DNA of 64,000 bases from Tritrichomonas musculus (lineage: Eukaryota > Parabasalia > Tritrichomonadida > Tritrichomonadidae): positions 1,426,001 to 1,490,000 of the forward strand of contig JAPFFF010000012.1 of the NCBI GenBank assembly GCA_039105265.1, read 5' to 3'. Below the pieces are notes generated by a model, which saw nothing but the letters and a program-made list of their open reading frames with translations, ran no database searches and had not been told where the DNA came from. Of this stretch, positions 1-8,987 are shown in pieces. The position numbers and the translations under genes are program-made. Position 1 is the stretch's first letter, and every line of letters starts with the position of its first letter.

Positions 1-943
1 ATCCAATTATTTCTGATAGAAGAATATCAGAACCGCTATTAATATAAGTCTCATTTATAAGAAAAGTAATAAAATTTGTATTATTATAAAAGCAGCATTG
101 TTGTGTAATAAAGTAACGATCAGTTGAGTTGAATTGAGGAACTTTTGTTTCTTTTTCGACATCTTCTCCATCTAAAACATCTTTGGAATTGCCAACGATT
201 AAAATTGCCCCACCTCCTTTAGGTATTTTTGTTTTTCTGAATCCTGTAAAGTATTTGAATTTATTGATATTTGTATGATTCCCACATGAATTATTGAAAA
301 AAGAGCACTTCTGAACTTTAGCATTATTATTAAATATCCCTATCGCACCAGCAGTTGATCCTGCTTGATTGTTTATAAAAGAACAAGATTCAAACAAAAT
401 ATAATCGATATGTTTAAGGTAAACAGCGCCAGCTATTTCTCTTGAATGGCAAGAATGAAATATTGTTTCTTTGATTATGGTTTCAATATGCGAAAAAGTT
501 TTAATTAAGCTAGAATGATATACTGCTCCAGCTTCGTAATATGATAAACAGTTATTAAATTTGCAATTTTTTTCAATTAAAACATTACTAGATAAAACAG
601 AAATCGCTCCTCCAATTAATGACCAGCATTTTACAAAAGTGCTATTAAGAATGTGTAAATTAGAATCTATCATGAACAATGCTCCACCTGATCCAATAAT
701 GTAATATGGTCCATATGAATAAGATAAAGTAAAAGTGCAGTTTTTAATCTGTACATTAGAACTAATATAATCCATATTGGTTCTTTCTGTCATTTCTGTT
801 TTGGAAAAAGAATATATATTAGAATAATTCTTTGAAGTTTCTGTTCGATTTGAAATCAGGCCATCTCTCAATAAAACAAGCTCAGGACCTTTCTCATCAT
901 AAGGGCTTGATAATATATCAAATATCAAAAGTATGAAAAACAT
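1..943 (-). CDS. Pmp-like right-handed beta-helix surface protein, 5' part (runs off left edge)
   Basis: I translated this by hand from the ATG at 943-941; the frame is open for 314 codons to the window edge, so the C-terminus is missing. The protein begins with a short hydrophobic leader (MFFILLIFDILSS) that looks like a signal peptide. It then carries repeated short motifs of the type (G/A)GA(I/L/V): GGALFM, GGAISV, AGAVYH, AGAVYL, AGAIGI and GGAILI. Between them are FxxC/FxxN motifs (FVKC, FNNC, FHSC, FINN, FFNN). This GGA(I/L/V) plus FxxN pairing is the signature of chlamydial polymorphic membrane proteins, and trichomonads have a large family of such predicted beta-helix surface proteins. 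A TCATTTC initiator lies directly before the ATG. Role in adhesion is inference from the family. A generic beta-helix protein is the alternative. Confidence 0.82.
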   Translation of the reverse strand, partial: MFFILLIFDILSSPYDEKGPELVLLRDGLISNRTETSKNYSNIYSFSKTEMTERTNMDYISSNVQIKNCTFTLSYSYGPYYIIGSGGALFMIDSNLHILNSTFVKCWSLIGGAISVLSSNVLIEKNCKFNNCLSYYEAGAVYHSSLIKTFSHIETIIKETIFHSCHSREIAGAVYLKHIDYILFESCSFINNQAGSTAGAIGIFNNNAKVQKCSFFNNSCGNHTNINKFKYFTGFRKTKIPKGGGAILIVGNSKDVLDGEDVEKETKVPQFNSTDRYFITQQCCFYNNTNFITFLINETYINSGSDILLSEIIG

Positions 944-950
944 GAAATGA
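944..950 (-). promoter_or_regulatory. Initiator (Inr)-like element of the Pmp-like gene
   Basis: Read on the minus strand this is TCATTTC, which fits the trichomonad Inr consensus TCA(C/T)T(T/A) and abuts the ATG at 943. It would give a 5' leader of only about five bases, as is usual in these organisms. Confidence 0.45.
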
Positions 951-1252
951 TTTTAATCAAACAGATTTCTAATCAAAATTGAATAAAAATTGAGTGAGAC
1001 GATTAAATTGATTTCAATATCATTTTTTTTCAATAAATATGCATCAAAGTCACATCACTTATTTGAAAACGTACAAAAAAGTATACTTAATTTTTTTATA
1101 TTTATTATTTTTTTTCATGAATATAATTCTTTTTCATTAATTTTGATTTTTTTATTTAGTAATAGTAATTGAATTTCAAGCTAAAGATAAATTAAATTGC
1201 AAGAAAAAAAGCAAACTTTTTCAATTTGAAAGTGATTATCTATTGATGCAAA
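951..1252. other. Divergent intergenic region, Pmp-like gene / Rab gene
   Basis: AT-rich spacer between two genes transcribed away from each other. It must hold both promoters. I see no consensus Inr before the Rab ATG; the nearest candidates are TCAATTT and TCTATTG. The open frame at 990-1172 starts at TTG, is full of Phe and Ile, and looks like chance AT-rich translation. Confidence 0.5.
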
Positions 1253-1840
1253 ATGAAAAAATCAACAGATTATAAAATTATAATAGTTGGGGATGCATCT
1301 GTTGGAAAAACTAGTATAATAATGCAATATCATCTTAATACTTTTGATCCAAATCATCATGAAACAGTTGGTGCTTCTTTCATTCAAAAACAAGTTGAAG
1401 TTGGAAACGAATTAATCAATATTAATATATGGGACACTGCAGGTCAAGAAAAGTATAGAAGTCTAGTCCCAATGTACACAAGAAATGCTTCGTGTGCAAT
1501 GATCGTATTTGATGTTATGAATGAGCGCAGCTATGAAATTTTGGCATCTTGGTATCAGCAAGTAAAAGAAGAAGCACCAGAAAATTGTCGTATTGTTATT
1601 GTTGGAAATAAAATCGATCAAATACCAGATTTTGAAAAATATAAAAATACCGATGAAACTATTAAAATTGCAAATTTTGCATCTGAAAATAATGTTGATA
1701 TTTTTTATGTTTCAGCAAAGACTGGTAAGAACATCCGGGAACTTTTTAACGATATTACACAAAAATTTCCAATAAATAGAGCTCAACCTCAGAATGAAGC
1801 AATTCATATCAGCACTACCGAAAAAAAGAGTTGTTGCTAA
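1253..1840 (+). CDS. Rab-family small GTPase (Rab5-like group)
   Basis: A 195-residue complete Rab protein. The P-loop is GDASVGKTS (residues ~13-21), switch I contains ETVGASF, switch II is WDTAGQEKYRSL with the catalytic Gln present, the guanine-specificity loop is GNKID and the last loop is SAK. It ends in KKSCC, a double-Cys tail suitable for geranylgeranylation. The switch region (VGASF, IWDTAGQE, RSLVPMY) resembles the Rab5/21/22 early-endosome group, but trichomonads have a hugely expanded Rab set and I would not assign a subfamily firmly. By family knowledge it would cycle between GTP and GDP forms on endomembranes. Start is the first ATG of the frame and places the P-loop at the normal distance. 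Confidence 0.95.
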   Translation: MKKSTDYKIIIVGDASVGKTSIIMQYHLNTFDPNHHETVGASFIQKQVEVGNELININIWDTAGQEKYRSLVPMYTRNASCAMIVFDVMNERSYEILASWYQQVKEEAPENCRIVIVGNKIDQIPDFEKYKNTDETIKIANFASENNVDIFYVSAKTGKNIRELFNDITQKFPINRAQPQNEAIHISTTEKKSCC

Positions 1841-4800
1841 CCTATTCTGGTATTAGTTTTTATTATTGTTATCAATAAATATATATGTAGTTTTAATAAT
1901 ACGTTATTTATCTTATTTAAAATTATTGACTGAAAAATAATCGATTTTCTCAAAATTTGTATGGCTGATCTGATTTTATATATATATAATTATCTCCAAA
2001 TTCAACTTAGAAATTTCCGAATATTTTCTTGAGAATAGGTTTATTTTTGTTTATTAAAAAAATTTTATTTTAAATTATCATTTGAATCTTTTGGATTTTA
2101 CGGTATTGGCCTTTAGCAGCGTATAAAATATTCAATAAAAAAACCTTTCTAACCAATAGCTGATAAATGCTTGTGCATCATATAGAAATATATGTCCATG
2201 TTCCAAAATGAGTTGTTAATGAATGTAAACTGCCTTTCAGTAAACATAGAACTGCTCTCAGAAAGCGCTCGTAAATGAATGTGAAGAAGATTCCAAATTA
2301 TTTGGATATGATCCATCTATAAAAATATGTAAATATTGCTAATGAAATGTGTATAAGCTAATAATACAATGAAATACATAAGCTGGTTACATAAACTATT
2401 CTTATGACGAAATACAGAGTATTTCCATTACCAAATTATTTGTAAATGGTTCGTCTTTTTGTAAACAAGTTGTCCAATAAGTCCTAAAAGTTTTTATTTT
2501 ATTGGTCTAAATGACCGAGTAAGCAAAAAGAATTGTATTCGATACATTCAAGTTTATCATTAATGTTCCTATAAGAAAGATAATAATTATATAATAATTA
2601 TATATTTTTGTTCTTACAACGAATAATGATGTCAATTTCTATAATTCACTTGATTATAATGATGACTTCATCAAGTAATTAATTATTGATGGTGCATTTA
2701 AAGTTTTTAAGCTAGCATTTAATTAAAATGTTCAAATAATTATAACTCCATATCACGCATCATCCAGGTGTTTAGATATCATAATTGAGTTTACATATGG
2801 AGTTCTACTTAACAAGTATAGTTTCTTTAATGATGAAGGGTATTTACCTCTAGTACATCCAGCTTTAATAGAGATTATACGAGAGTTTAATTATGTGTTT
2901 ACTTATTTCAGCAACTCCAAGATAATTAATACGCTTGTATTTAAAGAAAATGTCCCATAAATCCATCTATAACAACACATTTCCAAAGAAAGCTGTTCAT
3001 TAATAAACTGACCAACTTGTCCTTACAGGACAATGAAGTAATCAAATTAATGAAGAAGAATATAAACAACTACAAATGCTATTATTATTAAGATCGAAAA
3101 TAAGCATGAAGTTAAATATTTAAAAAATACTTATTAAAGTAAGTATTGATACATTTAAGTTTTGAATAAATTGAATTGTAAACCAATAACGAATAAGGTT
3201 TATAGTGTGCTCTTAGTATAGTAAGCATACTATACTAGTACGATCCAAGCAGGTTAATCCATTTTTGATAACCTTGAATGTCGAATTTGGCGGTTTAAAA
3301 GATATTTATGTATTCTACGGCACCAATTCGTTTCCAAACATACTTAAGAAAGAAGAACAACGAGTGAGAAAATACAAACTTATTACAACGTAATGGCTTA
3401 AATATTCTTAATTTATTTTAATATAAATGGTCTTTTTTAATGATGCAGCTGTTGATATTTATGCATTAATATATCGTTCTTAACTTTAAATGTGAATCAG
3501 ATAGATATAATGAACTTTTTAATGAAACTTGTATATATAAGGCTAATAATGACAATAAGGATTCAGTTATAAATAAATTATATGTGTGCTATTATGGTAA
3601 TGTATGTGATAAAGCTTACTGTAACCAATACAAAAAATGTGGAGAATGAAAATGAGAATATTAAATCAAATGAAGGTTATATCAATCCAATTTGAAGATT
3701 AAGCTCAAAAACCAAAGTGCAAAACTCAATTCATCTTGGTGGATGCGTCATGTATTCGATAATAGATGACATGTACCCGAGAGGATATAACCTCTTAAAG
3801 AGAAGCAATTACACCCACTACTGCTAGGAAAAGGACTATAAGCCATTTCATTACAAAGATTACATCTACCCGTAAATGTGATCTCAATTCTATTGATCCA
3901 CAATCTTTTATCCCGCAGATATATTTCACCAAAAGGCACGAAAGTAAATATGGAAATAATACAAACTCATGCCTGTTACAGAAACTAGGAGAAAAACTTC
4001 AAGACTCAACAACTATACCAGATAGCTGTAACATTTTATGGTTTTCGATTGAATATTTAATATGTGTATTATGAATACAGTGTTATTTTTTTTATGAGAA
4101 ATGTGATAGTTTAATTACTGAGAAAAGAAAAAAAGAGAAACCTCTTTTATGAATAGTAAGAATAAGAATACAACACAAAAAAACTTAAAAGAATTGTATA
4201 TTATAGACGATTTAACATTACTTAAGAGAATGATAGCCGAGTTAATTGCTAGGAAAGATACTTAACATTTTGTTCGGTGTAACTCCAAATGCTAGTAAGT
4301 TCGATACTAGATTTTTAAATGAAGATACACCTCAAAATATTAAGCAATTTATTAAACGTAATTGTAAGTTCCGCAATGTAACGAAAGTGACTCCAAGAAC
4401 ACCACAGAATGAAGAAGATTTCGAATATTTATATATATACACATATAAATCTAGGCATAATGATCCACATACCAAATTGATTAAATATATTAATAAGATT
4501 ATTGAACCATATGTTAGTGCTTCACGATTTCGTGAGGGATAACTAAATTGACACAGGACAAAGATCTTACCCACATATATTTTGGGATAATACTCGACAC
4601 AGTGTATACACATATATTTTAAGTTGTTTATCCAGTATTATCCATAAATATATGTTTGCATTCAAAGAAAACATCAGTTATTTTCAGAGAATACTTTGAA
4701 TTTAATCAAAAAGTTCAAAATATCAATTCAAAAATAGGCGAAGTTAAAAACGGATTCCAATTTTATGATTAACTTTATCATTTATTATAATATCCTGTTA

Positions 4801-4859
4801 TTTTTGAACTATTTAAAACTCAAATGATCATCTTGGTAAACAAACAAAATGATTAACAA
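1841..4859. other. Gene-poor region with worn coding-like remnants
   Basis: Three kilobases without an intact gene. Short stretches read like former protein, with base composition richer in G+C than the spacers around them. One lies around 2680-2930 on the plus strand, where a frame reads ITPYHASSRCLDII and continues through LVHPALIEIIREFNYV. Another is at about 3540-3660 with several Cys codons. The best is the open stretch 4246-4542, about 98 codons with mixed composition (for example YTYKSRHNDPHTKLIKYI); it begins at TTG, not ATG. I do not recognise the family. The first piece has a vague look of an integrase or transposase core, which is inference only. The pieces may belong to one old mobile element, which would then be an ancient, broken copy. 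Confidence 0.35.
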
Positions 4860-4867
4860 GTCTTTAG

Positions 4868-5213
4868 CAGTGTTGGTCAACGTTGAAGGAATTGATCAAC
4901 CAGAGACCGTTTAAAACGCCATCGTTGACAACGTTCACTTCGTTTTTTCAACGTCAACGTCAACAAATAAATGGTCGTTGAATTTTATCATCTTTTAAAA
5001 TGACACTTTTTACTGAAGCTGCTTCATTTCCATTTTCAAAAACTGCTAGCCAAAATTTCATTTGAACAATCTCTTCAACAATAATTTTATTTGCAATAAA
5101 TAAAATTATTTGTTTTGACGCTCATTATTATATGCAGAAAGACGATCCAACTCTTTTTAAACAATTGCAGCTTAATAATTCAACGAGTCAACTTTCAACG
5201 TTAACCAACCCTG
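4868..5213. mobile_element. hAT-type non-autonomous element (MITE), 346 bp, with 8-bp target duplications
   Basis: The ends form an imperfect terminal inverted repeat: the left end begins CAGTGTTGGTCAACGTTGAA and the right end, on the other strand, begins CAGGGTTGGTTAACGTTGAA (18 of 20 identical). Immediately outside lie identical 8-bp copies of GTCTTTAG at 4860-4867 and 5214-5221. A CAG-type terminus plus an 8-bp duplication is the signature of the hAT superfamily. The interior has no long open frame and contains extra CAACGT sub-repeats near 4920-4960, so it would depend on a hAT transposase supplied elsewhere. The perfect target duplication suggests a fairly recent insertion. Confidence 0.82.
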
Positions 5214-5323
5214 GTCTTTAGAAAAAAAAAAAAAATTGAAAACAATGATTAAACACAACACAAAAAGCATTATTATCATTATCTAATTTTAAAAATAATA
5301 AAACATAATCTTTAAAAATAAAA

Positions 5324-8300
5324 TTACAAGTAACCAATTGTCTTCAATGTTTCGGTATCAATGAACTTCAGCATCCTTTGCTGCTTTTCAATGCACTCAA
5401 TGCATTTTGAAAAATTATTTACACAAAAGTTGCAGCAAAAAGCTAAATCAAATGCATTTGTCTCTTCAAATGCAGAGGATAAGTCAATTAATTGCTGTCT
5501 ACTGCATTTTTTCATTTCATTAATTATAACAGAAAATTGAGTATCTGAATTAGTTTCTCTTTCTCTTCTCATTTTAATTATAAATCGTTTGATAGGGACA
5601 TCAAAATAAGCCAAAAGATCAGCTATTTGTCGAAAATCATTTCGAACAAACTGAATTCTGAAAAAGCTTGTTATTTCATCATCAATTTCAGATAAGTATT
5701 GAATATCATTAAAGCGTTCAAAAAACCTATCTACAACGACAGCATTAAAATTGCTTTTTACAACAAGTCGAAGGCAATCTTGTTTTGAGATGCTAGAATT
5801 TTTCATTAATTCAGCCGCAGTAAGAAACCAGTTTCTTGAGAAACAAAGTTTAAAGAAATCTGGATAATCTATATTAATTGTTTTTCTTTTGCTATTTGAA
5901 TTTATTTCTTTTGGATTATCATTATCATTTAGATTTGTTTTGAATCTTTCATTATTTTGCAAAACATATGAAAAAATACTATCTTCAATTTCTGTATAAC
6001 GATCAATGAGTGATAAAAATCTGTCAAATGAGGTTTTGGATGGAATTTTAGCACCAACTTTTTGAAGGATTTTTAATCGTCTTTCTTCTGTTAGTTGGGA
6101 CAAAATCGAAACAGCTGATGCCATTGAAGAACTATTCAACCCAATTCTATCTGCTCCGCTTCTTTTATCATTATTTCCTATAGCCGAACTACTCCCATTT
6201 CCATGCTTTCTTTCATCGTCGGATGTGAATAACGATTGACAAACGACGAGATGTATGAAATCAATTTGTTGGAAAGGAGATATACAAATAATTGAAAATC
6301 CATCAACACCAATCATCAACGAAAATGCATTTTGCTGATTAGAGTTCGTATGACCAATTATTTTTTTCGAATCGCTATTGTTAATTATTCCAGAATCAAA
6401 ATCAAGCTCAAGTTCCGAATAATTCGCTCCAAGAAGCCTCCAAGTTTCTCCTCCGATGATCATCAGCGGCCATCCGTTTGAACCAGTTAATTGGAAAGCA
6501 AGAACGTCATCAAAACTTCGATGAACAACTTTTGTATGATAAATCAATAGAAGGTGAAAATCAAGAGTCAAAGTTGCTATTGTTTCACTACTTAAAAATG
6601 CAGCATTTTTAATTGTTGTTGATTTACCAAGCGAAGTTGTTGAGACAAGTTTTTGAGTGTCAATTGAATAGAAACTTAATTGAGAGGAAAAAGTGATGAG
6701 CAATTTGTTTCCTGAGGCAGAAAGTGCAAGTGGCCTGCCTTTAACTGTGAAAGAACGGACAGAATCCTTCATGAGTGAGTCAGAAGCAGATTTTTTAACT
6801 GATGATAGAAGATAGAGAAGAGAAGAATAAATTTGCTTTTCTTTTGGCACAGCTACATGGCTTGACAATCCATCTGAACTTAAAACAAACTTTTTCTTCA
6901 ATGATCTTAAATCTGTAAAAATTGTGGAAAAACTTTCGATTTCATTTTCATTATTTGTAACTTTTTCTATTTCTGCGGTAGAAATCATTTTGTTAACGAT
7001 ATTTTCTTTTATAAATAATGAAATAAGATTGCTTATGTTGACAGTGTAAATTGTACTGCCTAAAGATGATAGGCAGCATAATGTATTTGAGGACCAGGCG
7101 AAAGCTTCAACTTTATCAATTGGTAGCTCAATCCATTTCATATCTGTTGAAATATCAACATATTTGTTTATTAATTCGGCAACAGTTTTACCATCATCAA
7201 TATCATTATTATTTGATATTGATGATTGCTTGCTTCCAAGTATTTCTCCATTTTTAATGAACTGTGAATGTGCTGCACCATCAGAAACTGATGGGCATAT
7301 CTTGTCTGTGAATGGAAGAACAAGGACTGAATGATCTGTGGCAACAGCAAGAGCCATTTCGCCAAACAAAGCAAGGCGTCCTCTACGGGAATCAGGAAGT
7401 TTAACAGGAAATAGATTGTCACGAAGCGGAAGAAGAATATGTGAAGATGTAATTGGAGCTGAGAGAGAATCTGAAAAAGTTGAAGCAGCTGTCGCCAATT
7501 TGAATAAATAAATAATATTTTTTTTGCTGCTGGTTGAGTTTGTATCTTTACTATTATTTTCATTACTTATTGAAGAAGAAGCAGTAAATAATAATATTTG
7601 CCCATAACTATCAAATATGGGAAATCTCATATCACATATCGTTGAGTTAGTTTTTATTTCTGCTTCTTTTTCTTTCATATCCAATTCAATAGTGTTATGA
7701 TTAAAAAATGGTGGAATTGAAGTTACTGAAATAACTTTCGTGAAATATGATAATTTCATTGTATTATTTGTGAAAAAGGCACATGTTGATGAAACTGGCG
7801 AAAAAATTGCTGTTGAATCTTGATAATGATCTTTTTGAAAGATTGGATTTTCTCCATTTTCAGCATTTCCTATAGTTTCAATGAACTGAAGTTTAGGGAG
7901 TGACCAAAGCTGCCATTGATTTTGCATTGTGAAAAGACAAATATATTTGGAATGACGATCAACACAAAAATTCTTTGTTGTTGGAAGTGGGAAAAATTCA
8001 AATTGATTCATTTTCATCTCTGCAATTCTGCCAGATTCAAGAAGAATAAAAAGAGATTCTGATGTTGATTGGGCTTTGATAATTAATGAATCAATTTTAA
8101 TTTGTCTCGTTTGTATTTTTGTTAGTGATAAATTAGCGTAAAATATATTACAAGTGTTTGTAAGAACAAAAATATGCTTTCCAACTTTTTGGAAAAAAAT
8201 AATAGATTTATATAATTTTGAATTTGATTCTGTTGGTTCTTCAGAGTCACTTGTTAATAGAGAATTCAAAGGAATTTCAATAAAATGGTCTGAAATTGTA

Positions 8301-8578
8301 AAATTATTGGATTTAAGAGTTATTAAATAGATTCTTCGAGTTGTCGTTAAAACAGCAAGAGTTTGATGATCAATAAACATAGATTTGTAAAATTTATGCG
8401 GTTTTTGCGATGGAATAGTTGTTACTAGAAGCGGCTCAGAATTTTGTAAATTCCAAATAGATATGCAATCAGATGAAACATAAGATGCTAAATTTGATTT
8501 ACGATAAAAAGCACCATCTGTAATAGAATTTTTATGCGGCGATTCTAGTTTTAATGGAGGAGAAAAAACAAAAGTCAT
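5324..8578 (-). CDS. Large beta-propeller/alpha-solenoid protein, RIC1-like (tentative)
   Basis: A 1084-residue protein starting at a clear ATG. The first ~800 residues are a run of beta-strand-rich blocks typical of propellers (for example CISIWNLQNSEPLLV near residue 40, and LLITFSSQLSFYSID near 640). The last ~250 residues are helical (FKLCFSRNWFLTAAELM near ~900, then paired amphipathic helices). The opening block, where SIW is followed by a divergent second strand pair, resembles RIC1, the WD-repeat half of the RIC1-RGP1 exchange factor for Golgi Rab6. Other propeller-solenoid trafficking proteins (HPS5, Vps8, Vps41 types) are real alternatives, and the C-terminus shows no RING finger. 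Ser/Asn-rich loops interrupt the propeller near residues 340-350 and 790-810. The RIC1 name is a guess from overall pattern; the fold call is firmer. Confidence 0.7.
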   Translation of the reverse strand: MTFVFSPPLKLESPHKNSITDGAFYRKSNLASYVSSDCISIWNLQNSEPLLVTTIPSQKPHKFYKSMFIDHQTLAVLTTTRRIYLITLKSNNFTISDHFIEIPLNSLLTSDSEEPTESNSKLYKSIIFFQKVGKHIFVLTNTCNIFYANLSLTKIQTRQIKIDSLIIKAQSTSESLFILLESGRIAEMKMNQFEFFPLPTTKNFCVDRHSKYICLFTMQNQWQLWSLPKLQFIETIGNAENGENPIFQKDHYQDSTAIFSPVSSTCAFFTNNTMKLSYFTKVISVTSIPPFFNHNTIELDMKEKEAEIKTNSTICDMRFPIFDSYGQILLFTASSSISNENNSKDTNSTSSKKNIIYLFKLATAASTFSDSLSAPITSSHILLPLRDNLFPVKLPDSRRGRLALFGEMALAVATDHSVLVLPFTDKICPSVSDGAAHSQFIKNGEILGSKQSSISNNNDIDDGKTVAELINKYVDISTDMKWIELPIDKVEAFAWSSNTLCCLSSLGSTIYTVNISNLISLFIKENIVNKMISTAEIEKVTNNENEIESFSTIFTDLRSLKKKFVLSSDGLSSHVAVPKEKQIYSSLLYLLSSVKKSASDSLMKDSVRSFTVKGRPLALSASGNKLLITFSSQLSFYSIDTQKLVSTTSLGKSTTIKNAAFLSSETIATLTLDFHLLLIYHTKVVHRSFDDVLAFQLTGSNGWPLMIIGGETWRLLGANYSELELDFDSGIINNSDSKKIIGHTNSNQQNAFSLMIGVDGFSIICISPFQQIDFIHLVVCQSLFTSDDERKHGNGSSSAIGNNDKRSGADRIGLNSSSMASAVSILSQLTEERRLKILQKVGAKIPSKTSFDRFLSLIDRYTEIEDSIFSYVLQNNERFKTNLNDNDNPKEINSNSKRKTINIDYPDFFKLCFSRNWFLTAAELMKNSSISKQDCLRLVVKSNFNAVVVDRFFERFNDIQYLSEIDDEITSFFRIQFVRNDFRQIADLLAYFDVPIKRFIIKMRRERETNSDTQFSVIINEMKKCSRQQLIDLSSAFEETNAFDLAFCCNFCVNNFSKCIECIEKQQRMLKFIDTETLKTIGYL

Positions 8579-8987
8579 TAAAAATATACCTGAATAGTTT
8601 CAATGTTTATATGGTCCAATAAATTCATATATAAATTCTACTCAACAACAATCTTCTCATAACTTTCCATATATAAAATGATCCAATTACAAGACAAGGT
8701 ATCGTTTCATGTTTGGTTTAAATCATTGTTACATTATAATCATCGATGATTCTATATTATAATTATCGACTCTTTATTTAAAATAACAACAATAATAATA
8801 ATAATAATAAATAAATAAAAAAAAACGTTTCAAAAACAAATTAATAAGAAAGGAACTAAACGAAAATCAGAAAATTCCAAAATATATTTTTACAAATAGA
8901 ATAATAATTACAAAGAAATGAATATGGAAGCTAAGAAACTTCTCAATTTCTAAATAATATAAAATTTCAAACACAAAAATAAATAAA
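8579..8987. other. Intergenic spacer with AAT microsatellite
   Basis: Spacer between two minus-strand genes, holding the start region of the propeller gene and the 3' end of the kinase gene. It contains an AAT trinucleotide run at about 8790-8811. No RNA gene or further coding sequence is visible. Confidence 0.5.
8790..8811. repeat. AAT microsatellite
   Basis: About seven uninterrupted AAT units, continuing on the right into AAAT units. Confidence 0.8.

Noticed and set aside
990-1172. Open frame of 60 codons upstream of the Rab gene
   Set aside because: Starts at TTG, consists mostly of Phe, Ile, Ser and Leu, and lies in a promoter region; AT-rich chance frame.
3748-3939. 63-codon open frame on the minus strand with several Cys
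   Set aside because: It sits inside the worn remnant region, shows no recognisable domain and opposes the direction of the neighbouring coding-like patches.
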